Shown here one piece after another: positions 1 to 5,662 of a stretch of 5,662 bases of DNA. Location of the stretch: positions 1-5,662 of the forward strand of contig JANYCL010000374.1 of the NCBI GenBank assembly GCA_025360355.1, in the 5' to 3' direction. Origin of the DNA: Sphingobacteriaceae bacterium. Its GTDB lineage: Bacteria; Bacteroidota; Bacteroidia; B-17B0; Aurantibacillaceae. The notes beneath the pieces are model-generated. The model had not been told where the DNA came from and searched no databases. It saw nothing but the letters and a program-made list of their open reading frames with translations. Each line of letters begins with the position of its first letter. Position 1 is the first letter of the stretch. Made by a program: the position numbers and the translations under genes.

Positions 1-1983
1 AAAATTGTTAACCGGAAAACGAAAAAGCCTGAATACGAAAGTGCAAACTGGTTAATTACTGCGCCGGTTGTTTTGAGTCCTGATAATAAATTCATTTACA
101 CTTCAGCACAGGTCACTAAAAAGAAAACGATCAATGGCTACGAAATGGATATGCCGCTAAATGCAATTGTAAAAATCGATATGGCACAGAAAAAAATAGT
201 CAAAGATTTTGCCGAAACCTATTATCCTTATGATATCAAAATAAAGAACGGTGGGAAAACGATCAGTATCTGGTATTTAAAATATAATGTTGGAAGTTCA
301 AGTACCGACCAGGAAAGCATGTACACCGAATATGATACAGAAACCGGAAAAGAAATTGTTTCAAAATTATTGGTGACCACAAAAGAATTAGCTCCGTTCC
401 ATTATACAAGCGATAATGGAAATTATTTTGCATTGAGCGATGCAATGGGAAAGAACTTTAAAGTGTTTAATAAAAGCGGTGAAGAGATTTTTGATCTTAG
501 CGATACAAAGACCATTATGCCAAATTGTTTTTTCATTGAAGAATTGGATGAATTAATCATGACCGGGTCTTCTTCTTCACTTGCTACTTTTGTTGATCTG
601 AAAAAGAAAAAAATAATTGGTCAGCTGGCCAATGCAATGAATGACAATTTTTTCATGATCACGCCCGACCTGCATTATATGGGTTCGAAAGATTTTATTA
701 AAAACATTCGCTTCAAAAGAAAATCAGAGATCTATAGCTTTGAACAATTTGATGCATATTTAAATCAGCCACATCAAGTGTTGCGTGCTTTTGGTTGTAA
801 AGACAGTTCGTTAATTAAGGCTTATGAAACTGCGTATTTAAAACGAATGCGCGTACTAGGAATAAAACCGGGTACCGACATTAATTTTTCTGCTGCACCT
901 GAATTTCAATATATAAATTTGCAAGAGGAAAAAGGCGGTATCGTTAACTTCAATGTGAGTATTAATAAAGGTTTAGGTAAATTAAAACAACTGGATGTAC
1001 TAAATAACGGAACCGTTGTTTACACTGAAAAAATTAGTGAAGAACAAAGTTCACATTACGAAAAAACAATTAAGTTCGAAAGTACTTCAGGCATTAACCG
1101 GTTTGAATTTATTGTGAAGGACGAGGCTGGATTAGAAGGTCCGCGCGTGCCGCGCTTATTTAACAATACAAATAATGTAAAGCCTAATTTGTATCTGGTA
1201 GTAATTGCCAGTGAAAAATTTAAGAACACAAAATTCAATTTAGCGTATGCGGTTAAAGACGCAAGTGATGTTTCTAAAACAATGGTCAATTCACAATCGT
1301 TTGGAAAAATAGAAGTTAAGAAGGTCTTTAATCAAAGTTTTACAACAGACTCTGTAAAATTATTAAAAGAGTTTTTTGCTAAGGCAAGCATCAATGATGT
1401 AGTGATGGTGTTCTTTGCGGGACACGGATATTTAGACGATGACCTGAGCTATTACTTCCCAACTTATTTCACCGACTTCACAGATCCAAAAATAAATTCC
1501 GTGAACTTTAAAGAATTTGAAACTTTGTTCAAAGAAATGAAACCAATTCGCAAATTAATGTTTGTTGATGCCTGTTTTAGTGGAGAAGTAGATGAAGATA
1601 TTTATGAAATGGATGGAAATGATAAGCCCACGAAAGACAAACGTGATATCAGAATTTCCGGAACAACTTTTGTGCAAAGCACCGCGCTTGAAATGTCGAA
1701 ATCTATTTTCTCTGATCTTCGTCAAAATTCCGGCGCGACAATTATTTCTTCTGCAGGCGGAACTGAAGCCGCGTATGAAGGCGAAAAATGGAACAATGGA
1801 TTATTTACACATTGTTTAATTGATGGCATGACCAATGGTAAAGCAGATACTAATAAGGACAAAAAAATAATGCTAAGCGAATTACAAAAATTTGTTGCAG
1901 AAGAAGTAAATCAACTTTCTAATGGGAAACAAACACCCACTTATAGGGTTGAGAACACCATGTTAGACTATGAGCTTTGGTAG
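1..1983 (+). CDS. Caspase-family (peptidase C14) protein with beta-propeller-like and Ig-like regions, 5'-truncated
   Basis: The reading frame is open from base 1 to a TAG stop, so 660 codons of a longer gene are seen; an internal TTG at 73 is not a credible start because the codons before it continue the propeller-like sequence. Counting residues from base 1: about 1-235 is repetitive beta-rich sequence with SPDNKFIY and TSDNGNYFALSD motifs, as in WD40/lactonase-like propellers. Residues 237-290 hold a linker (YSFEQFDAYLNQPHQVL) known from Bacteroidota propeller-caspase proteins. About 300-385 looks like an Ig-like domain (NRFEFIVKDEAGLEG). About 395-660 is the caspase domain, with catalytic His475 in FAGHGY and Cys525 in VDACFSGE, then SSAGGTEAAYEG and a C-terminal QTPTYRVEN. 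Asp523 two residues before Cys is the arrangement seen in metacaspase/paracaspase-type enzymes, which usually cleave after basic residues. The dyad is intact, so it is probably an active cysteine protease. Its substrate is unknown, and whether it is exported cannot be judged without the N-terminus. No partner gene is visible. Confidence 0.88.
   Translation, partial: KIVNRKTKKPEYESANWLITAPVVLSPDNKFIYTSAQVTKKKTINGYEMDMPLNAIVKIDMAQKKIVKDFAETYYPYDIKIKNGGKTISIWYLKYNVGSSSTDQESMYTEYDTETGKEIVSKLLVTTKELAPFHYTSDNGNYFALSDAMGKNFKVFNKSGEEIFDLSDTKTIMPNCFFIEELDELIMTGSSSSLATFVDLKKKKIIGQLANAMNDNFFMITPDLHYMGSKDFIKNIRFKRKSEIYSFEQFDAYLNQPHQVLRAFGCKDSSLIKAYETAYLKRMRVLGIKPGTDINFSAAPEFQYINLQEEKGGIVNFNVSINKGLGKLKQLDVLNNGTVVYTEKISEEQSSHYEKTIKFESTSGINRFEFIVKDEAGLEGPRVPRLFNNTNNVKPNLYLVVIASEKFKNTKFNLAYAVKDASDVSKTMVNSQSFGKIEVKKVFNQSFTTDSVKLLKEFFAKASINDVVMVFFAGHGYLDDDLSYYFPTYFTDFTDPKINSVNFKEFETLFKEMKPIRKLMFVDACFSGEVDEDIYEMDGNDKPTKDKRDIRISGTTFVQSTALEMSKSIFSDLRQNSGATIISSAGGTEAAYEGEKWNNGLFTHCLIDGMTNGKADTNKDKKIMLSELQKFVAEEVNQLSNGKQTPTYRVENTMLDYELW
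1846..1881 (+). other. EF-hand-like calcium loop inside the caspase domain
   Basis: Residues 616-627 of the truncated protein read DTNKDKKIMLSE. This matches the canonical 12-residue EF-hand loop: acidic or Asn side chains at positions 1, 3 and 5, Ile at 8 and Glu at 12. The usual Gly at position 6 is Lys. It lies after the catalytic Cys, near the C-terminal end of the caspase domain. Many metacaspases are calcium-activated, so a calcium-binding role is plausible but is inferred only from the motif. A single EF loop without a clear pair is weaker evidence than a paired one. Confidence 0.45.
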
Positions 1984-2029
1984 TTTTTCACTCTCAAAGG
2001 CCCTCTATTTTGCCATCTCAACCTTGTTA

Positions 2030-2049
2030 AATACCGCTTTTTAGGTATT
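2030..2049. repeat. Inverted repeat AATACC-N8-GGTATT
   Basis: Two perfect 6-base arms (2030-2035 and 2044-2049) flank an 8-base T-rich loop in the gap between the caspase and receptor genes. No T run follows on the plus strand, so it is a poor intrinsic terminator for the upstream gene. Its right arm overlaps the TTG of the predicted receptor promoter, so it could be a regulator-binding site. Chance occurrence is quite possible at this arm length. Confidence 0.3.
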
Positions 2050-2078
2050 GTCCCTTCCCCGGCATTCCTGTTACTTTG
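2048..2078 (+). promoter_or_regulatory. Predicted Bacteroidota-type promoter for the receptor-peroxidase operon
   Basis: TTG at 2048-2050 is followed after 20 bases by TTACTTTG at 2071-2078. The published Flavobacterium-type consensus is TTG, a 17-23 base spacer, then TAnnTTTG, so only one consensus base differs (T for A at the second position of the -7 box). Transcription would begin near 2084-2087, leaving a short leader of roughly a dozen bases before the receptor ATG at 2098. No clear Shine-Dalgarno sequence is present, which is usual in this phylum. I did not see a convincing Fur-type box. Confidence 0.5.
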
Positions 2079-2097
2079 TCCACGAATTAACGGCTCT

Positions 2098-4275
2098 ATG
2101 TCTAACAAAATTTATACTCTTTTATTCTGTTTTTTTGCATTCAATGTAATTATTTCGCAGACGGATTCTTCTCACGTTTTACAAGAGATCAGCATCACTA
2201 CCTATAAAGAGATGAATGGCATTGGGCGCATGAATGATTTTGCAGATGGAATTATTTACGCCGGAAAGAAAAACGAAGTTCTTCAAGTTGATAATTTAGA
2301 AGCAAACAAAGCGATCAATAATACCCGCCAAATAATTGGCCGTATTCCCGGTGTTAATATTATTGAAACCGAAGGCGGTGGTTTTACTGCAAACGGAATT
2401 GGCTTCCGTGGATTAAATCCTTATCAAAGCATTGAAACGAATACCCGGCAAAATGGTTATGGAATATCAGCAGATATTTTTGGTTATAATGAAGCTTATT
2501 ATTTACCACCAATGGAAGCTGTGAAAAATATTACATTCGTTCGCGGAGCTTCATCTCTTGCGTTTGGTCCGCAAATTGGCGGGATGATAAATTACGAATT
2601 AAAGGACGCGGCTAATAAACCATTTGAGTTTTCCACCTCACAAACTTTAGGAAGTTTCGGATTATTTAATTCCTATAATTCTATTGGTGGTACTTATAAA
2701 AAAATAAAATATTTTGGCTTCATTCAATACCGTAATGTTGACGGATGGAGAAAGAACTCTGATCAAAAACAAATTTCGGGTTTTGGAAGTTTTAAATATA
2801 GTCCGTGCAAAAAATTACAAATTGGCATCGAGTATTCTTTATTAAGAAATAAAATTCACATGCCCGGCGGTTTAACTGATTCTCTTTTCAATGCAGATCC
2901 AAAACAATCTACACGCAGCCGTAACTGGTTACAAAGTCCTTGGAATATTATTTCGGCAAACATTACCTATAAAATTAACGAGAATACTTCTTTGAGTTTT
3001 AAATCTTCTTATCTTTTTAGTCAGCGCGATTTAGTGTGGCGTAATGAGGATGGCGGACCGCAAGCTTTAGACACAATTACTCCCGGCGGAACCTATGTGC
3101 CCCGTGAAGTTGAACACGAATATTTCCGCAGTCTCACAAACGAATTACGTTTCCTGACCAATTACAAATTAGGCGGACAAAAACAAACAGTTTCTTTTGG
3201 CGTGAGATATGCTAACGCCTACAAAAAAAATCAGCACGGTGCTGAAGGAACTACCGGCAATGATGTTGATTATACTTTAACTTCTCCCTGGGGTGGTCAA
3301 ATGAATTTCTATACATCAAACATTGCCGTATTCGCAGAAAACATTTTTAGAGTTAGTAAACGCTTTAGCATCACGCCAGGCATACGTTATGAATATTTAA
3401 GCACTATCGCTGATGGCTATGATGAAAACGAGGCCGGCGACAGCGATGACGAATATGTAAAAGTCAAAATGCAAAAGAACACACGTACATTTTTATTAGG
3501 CGGAATGGGCATGCAATTCAACACAAGTGAAACAACTAATTTTTACGCGAACTATTGTCAGTCGTACCGTCCTATTACTTACGGCGATCTCACTCCTTTT
3601 GGTACCGTGGCAAAGATCGATCCTAAATTAAAAGATGCTTCAGCAGATAATATTGATTTTGGTTATAGAGGAAGCGTTAAGAATATCTTAAATTTTGACG
3701 TTAGCTTTTTTTACATCAATTATAAAAACAAAATTGCTATCGTTGAAAAAACGCAAGATACTGTTACTTATTTATTCAGAACAAATGTTGGAAGCTCAGA
3801 ACACAAAGGGGTTGAGGCCTATATTGAATTAAATATTTTAGATGGCCTTATCTCTACCGGAAGATTGGGTAAGCTAAGCGTTTATAATTCTTTTGCTTAC
3901 GTTGATGCGCGTTACGTTACAGGTGAATATGCAGGAAATTTAGTTGAGTACGCTCCAAAATATATTGAGCGTTGCGGAATTAATTATAGCTTGAAAGGGT
4001 TTTCCGTGAATGCACAGTATTCATATAACGATGTTGCTTATGGCGATCCGTCGAATACAAAGTTTGCTGCTGATGGTTTGGTTGGATTTATTCCTTCTTA
4101 TAGTTTAGTCGATGTTTCAGCGTCTTATAAAATAAAAAATTATCAATTTAAATTTGGTGTGAACAATATGACTAACGCAAAATATTTCACATTAAGAACC
4201 GCAGAATACCCTGGTCCTGGAATTATTCCTTCTCTTGGAAGAATGATCTACGGCGGCATCTCTGCAACATTTTAA
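2098..4275 (+). CDS. TonB-dependent outer-membrane receptor, FecA-like
   Basis: This 725-residue protein should be a 22-strand outer-membrane barrel that imports a metal complex, most likely a ferric chelate, using TonB-ExbBD energy. Residues 1-21 form a signal peptide (Lys4, hydrophobic 6-20, likely cleavage near Ser20/Gln21). A TonB-box-like stretch, LQEISITTYK, lies at 28-37. The plug spans about 55-170: IIGRIPGVNI at 79-88, FRGLNP at 103-108, FVRGASSLAFGPQIGGMINY at 147-166. The last two are typical of FecA-type plugs. The barrel follows, with YCQSYRPITYGDLTP and DPKLKDASADN in the second half, as in FecA-like receptors of Bacteroidota. It ends GVNNMTNAKYF ... YPGPGIIPSLGR ... ATF with the terminal Phe needed for barrel assembly. 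It lacks the N-terminal CarboxypepD_reg-like domain and the STN signalling domain, so it should be a plain transporter rather than a SusC-type glycan importer or sigma-regulating transducer. The ATG chosen is the only one directly followed by the signal peptide. The ligand is not determined; iron is likely, copper or another metal is possible given the downstream gene. Confidence 0.92.
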   Translation: MSNKIYTLLFCFFAFNVIISQTDSSHVLQEISITTYKEMNGIGRMNDFADGIIYAGKKNEVLQVDNLEANKAINNTRQIIGRIPGVNIIETEGGGFTANGIGFRGLNPYQSIETNTRQNGYGISADIFGYNEAYYLPPMEAVKNITFVRGASSLAFGPQIGGMINYELKDAANKPFEFSTSQTLGSFGLFNSYNSIGGTYKKIKYFGFIQYRNVDGWRKNSDQKQISGFGSFKYSPCKKLQIGIEYSLLRNKIHMPGGLTDSLFNADPKQSTRSRNWLQSPWNIISANITYKINENTSLSFKSSYLFSQRDLVWRNEDGGPQALDTITPGGTYVPREVEHEYFRSLTNELRFLTNYKLGGQKQTVSFGVRYANAYKKNQHGAEGTTGNDVDYTLTSPWGGQMNFYTSNIAVFAENIFRVSKRFSITPGIRYEYLSTIADGYDENEAGDSDDEYVKVKMQKNTRTFLLGGMGMQFNTSETTNFYANYCQSYRPITYGDLTPFGTVAKIDPKLKDASADNIDFGYRGSVKNILNFDVSFFYINYKNKIAIVEKTQDTVTYLFRTNVGSSEHKGVEAYIELNILDGLISTGRLGKLSVYNSFAYVDARYVTGEYAGNLVEYAPKYIERCGINYSLKGFSVNAQYSYNDVAYGDPSNTKFAADGLVGFIPSYSLVDVSASYKIKNYQFKFGVNNMTNAKYFTLRTAEYPGPGIIPSLGRMIYGGISATF
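3412..3456 (+). other. Acidic predicted surface loop in the receptor
   Basis: Receptor residues 439-453 (DGYDENEAGDSDDEY) contain eight Asp/Glu residues in fifteen. They fall between two stretches that look like barrel strands (FSITPGIRYEYLS before, NTRTFLLGGMGMQF after). The position fits an extracellular loop of the barrel. A cluster of carboxylates could bind divalent cations or shape ligand choice, but this is inference from composition only. Confidence 0.35.
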
Positions 4276-4287
4276 TATTATATTGCC

Positions 4288-5397
4288 ATGAAAAAATTAT
4301 ATCTCCTGCTATTTTTGTTTACGCTTTTATTTTCGTTCTGTAAAAAAGAACATCTTGAGCCGCCCGTGCGTTCTGATGAACCTTATGATGCAGAACACGA
4401 CTATGCAGGATTAAGCGAGATGGAAATATTAGGAAAGAAATTATTTTTTGATGCAAGCCTTTCCAGTCCCGTCGGACAAAGTTGTTCGAGTTGTCATAGT
4501 ATTAAGGATGGCTTTACAGATCCTGGTCATACTGCTTTTTCCAAAGGCGTTATAAATACATTAATGGGAAGTCGTAGCGCACCATCAATTGCTTACATGA
4601 AATATTCTTCCGCCTTGTATTATAATACTGTTGATTCAACTTACATGGGAGGATTTTTCTGGGATGGGCACGTGAATTCTCTGGAAGCTCAAGCGATGAA
4701 GCCATTATTGAATCCTATTGAGATGAACAACACAAGTCTCACGCAGATCTATTCCAAACTTCAGAATGTTTCCTATACAGATTTGTTCTACAAAATTTAT
4801 GGGTCAGGCGCATTTGACGATTCAACAGCGACGGTTCAATTTGCCTTGTCTGCGATCTCTGCTTATGAACGTTCAAAACAAGTAAATTCTTTTTCCAGCA
4901 AGTTCGATGCCTATTTAAATGGTGAAGCACAATTGAACGCACAAGAATTACGCGGACTTGCTTTGTTCAATGATACCGCAAAAGGTAATTGTGCGGCTTG
5001 TCATCCGTCTGATGGAGACAATAGTTTCGGCGTTCCTTTATTCACAGATTTTAGTTATGATAATATTGGTGTTCCTCATAATCCTGCTTCTCCTTCTCCG
5101 GGACCTGATTACGGATTGGGTTCTTATCTTGGAAATCCATCTGTAAACGGACAATTCAAAGTTCCGACACTCCGAAACGTTGGAGTTACTGCCCCTTATT
5201 TTCATAATGGCGTTTTTAATACGTTAGATGAAGTAGTTAAATTTTATGCCCGCCGTGATTCGGTGGGATTATTTGCCCCACCTGAAGTCAACCAGAATGT
5301 AAACAAAGATGAGCTTGGAAAATTGAATTTATCAGATCAGGAAATCCAGGATATTGCCGCTTTCTTAAATACGCTAACCGACGGCTACAAAAAATAA
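4288..5397 (+). CDS. Di-heme cytochrome c peroxidase / MauG-family protein, probable lipoprotein
   Basis: This 369-residue protein begins 12 bases after the receptor stop, so the two are almost certainly co-transcribed. Residues 1-17 are a hydrophobic export signal, and Cys18 (LLFSFCKKE) is a likely lipidation site with a somewhat atypical lipobox. Two c-type heme sites are present: CSSCH at 66-70 and CAACH at 235-239. Other family hallmarks are GKKLFFDASLSS at 49-60, RSAPSIAY at 96-103, FFWDGH at 123-128 with Trp125, NPIEM at 142-146, SAYERSK at 191-197, and VPTLRNVGVTAPYFHNG at 292-308. The length fits the family. Classical enzymes reduce H2O2 to water with electrons from a small cytochrome or copper protein. 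MauG and MbnH instead oxidise Trp residues of a partner protein. In EVVKFYARRD, Tyr320 stands where classical peroxidases carry a Met heme ligand, which favours the MauG/MbnH side. Pairing with a metal receptor suggests a role in metal uptake or handling. Confidence 0.9.
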   Translation: MKKLYLLLFLFTLLFSFCKKEHLEPPVRSDEPYDAEHDYAGLSEMEILGKKLFFDASLSSPVGQSCSSCHSIKDGFTDPGHTAFSKGVINTLMGSRSAPSIAYMKYSSALYYNTVDSTYMGGFFWDGHVNSLEAQAMKPLLNPIEMNNTSLTQIYSKLQNVSYTDLFYKIYGSGAFDDSTATVQFALSAISAYERSKQVNSFSSKFDAYLNGEAQLNAQELRGLALFNDTAKGNCAACHPSDGDNSFGVPLFTDFSYDNIGVPHNPASPSPGPDYGLGSYLGNPSVNGQFKVPTLRNVGVTAPYFHNGVFNTLDEVVKFYARRDSVGLFAPPEVNQNVNKDELGKLNLSDQEIQDIAAFLNTLTDGYKK

Positions 5398-5406
5398 TTC
5401 GTTATC

Positions 5407-5436
5407 GCAGCAAAATTATTTTTCTGCAACTTTTTT
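5407..5436 (+). terminator. Possible intrinsic terminator at the convergent junction
   Basis: GCAG (5407-5410) pairs with CTGC (5424-5427), and AAAA (5412-5415) with TTTT (5420-5423). The loop is TTAT and C5411 is bulged. AAC and then six T residues (5431-5436) follow, as in a plus-strand intrinsic terminator for the peroxidase gene. The stem is AT-rich and weak. On the minus strand a T-rich stretch also follows about nine bases beyond the stem, so it may act in both directions. It overlaps the end of the minus-strand gene. Confidence 0.4.
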
Positions 5437-5662
5437 AATGTTCACATAGAAATTTCTGTCAGCAGTTGTGGTCATTTCTTTTGGCAGACCAAGTGAATTC
5501 CATTTTTCAGATGGACGTAACAATAAACTGTTGTTCCCTATATTAATTCTAACCGGCATGTTAAAGCCTTTTATACAATTACTCCAGCGTATTGACAAAA
5601 CATCGTTTTTCCAATGATATTCCAACGTTGGAATTTGCGCTGTGCGTAAATACTGGTCGAAT
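5416..5662 (-). CDS. M1-family metallopeptidase, C-terminal end only
   Basis: On the minus strand a frame enters from the window edge and ends at TAA (5418-5416), giving 81 residues. They begin FDQYLRTAQIPTLEYHW, continue LSIRWSNCIKGFNMPVRI and end VNIKKVAEK. This pattern (FDQYLR ... P-x-LEY-W ... W ... GF-MP) matches, from memory, the C-terminal beta domain of Bacteroidota M1 aminopeptidases. Those are zinc enzymes related to leukotriene A4 hydrolase and aminopeptidase N, and are often secreted. The catalytic HEXXH-E region would lie upstream, outside the window, so activity cannot be judged. A TTG at 5625 within the frame is not a start, because the coding pattern runs through it to the edge. 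The gene converges on the peroxidase gene with 18 bases between stop codons and is probably unrelated to it. Confidence 0.75.
   Translation of the reverse strand, partial: FDQYLRTAQIPTLEYHWKNDVLSIRWSNCIKGFNMPVRINIGNNSLLLRPSEKWNSLGLPKEMTTTADRNFYVNIKKVAEK

Noticed and set aside
263..445. Minus-strand 60-codon open frame opposite the caspase gene
   Set aside because: It lies wholly inside a confidently coding plus-strand frame, has no recognisable family pattern and looks like an antisense shadow.
1056..1289. Minus-strand 77-codon open frame opposite the caspase gene
   Set aside because: It is antisense to the Ig-like/caspase junction and has no domain, promoter or start context to support it.
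1592..1819. Plus-strand 75-codon frame inside the caspase domain
   Set aside because: It overlaps the region downstream of the catalytic Cys in another frame; that region is well conserved in the real frame, so this is a shadow, not evidence of a frameshift.
1984..2029. Search for an intrinsic terminator just after the caspase gene
   Set aside because: Only a weak CTTTG/CAAAG pairing spanning the stop codon was seen, with a long loop and no following T run; not enough to call.
2098..4275. Possibility that the receptor is a SusC-type glycan importer
   Set aside because: There is no N-terminal CarboxypepD_reg-like domain, the length is short for SusC, no SusD gene follows and the plug motifs are FecA-like.
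4739..4942. Minus-strand 67-codon frame opposite the peroxidase gene
   Set aside because: It is antisense to conserved peroxidase sequence and resembles no known protein.
4958..5146. Plus-strand hydrophobic 62-codon frame within the peroxidase gene
   Set aside because: It could be mistaken for a small membrane protein, but it overlaps the second heme-binding site and downstream conserved sequence, so it is an out-of-frame artefact of T-rich codons.

Overview
The window looks like chromosomal DNA from a member of the Bacteroidota. The DNA is AT-rich, start codons lack a clear purine-rich Shine-Dalgarno sequence, one intergenic gap carries a TTG-N20-TTACTTTG pattern close to the Bacteroidota promoter consensus, and all four proteins are of types common in that phylum. 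Genus or species cannot be told from the sequence alone.

Layout, left to right. (1) Bases 1-1983, plus strand: the 3' part of a large gene for a caspase-like (peptidase C14) protein. It has the end of a beta-propeller-like region, an Ig-like middle domain and an intact caspase catalytic domain (His-Cys dyad present). Its 5' end lies outside the window. (2) Bases 1984-2097: a 114-base gap with a predicted promoter and a small inverted repeat. (3) Bases 2098-4275: a TonB-dependent outer-membrane receptor of the FecA-like type with a signal peptide and no carboxypeptidase-like N-terminal extension. (4) Bases 4288-5397, 12 bases downstream and almost surely in the same operon: a di-heme cytochrome c peroxidase/MauG-family protein, probably a lipoprotein. 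(5) Bases 5416-5662, minus strand, converging on the peroxidase gene with only 18 bases between the stop codons: the last 81 codons of an M1-family metallopeptidase. A hairpin followed by a T run sits at the convergence point.

The functional unit is the receptor plus di-heme peroxidase pair. The receptor should import an iron- or other metal-bearing ligand through the outer membrane using TonB energy. The peroxidase would act in the periplasm or at a membrane surface, either removing peroxide or, as in MauG/MbnH, oxidising a partner protein. Its C-terminal ligand region has a Tyr where classical peroxidases have Met, which favours the MauG/MbnH-like reading. No MbnP-like partner is visible here. 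The caspase-like gene and the M1 peptidase are probably independent transcripts. No RNA gene, mobile element, CRISPR array or clear new defence system was found; the window is mostly ordinary, with a few features worth checking.
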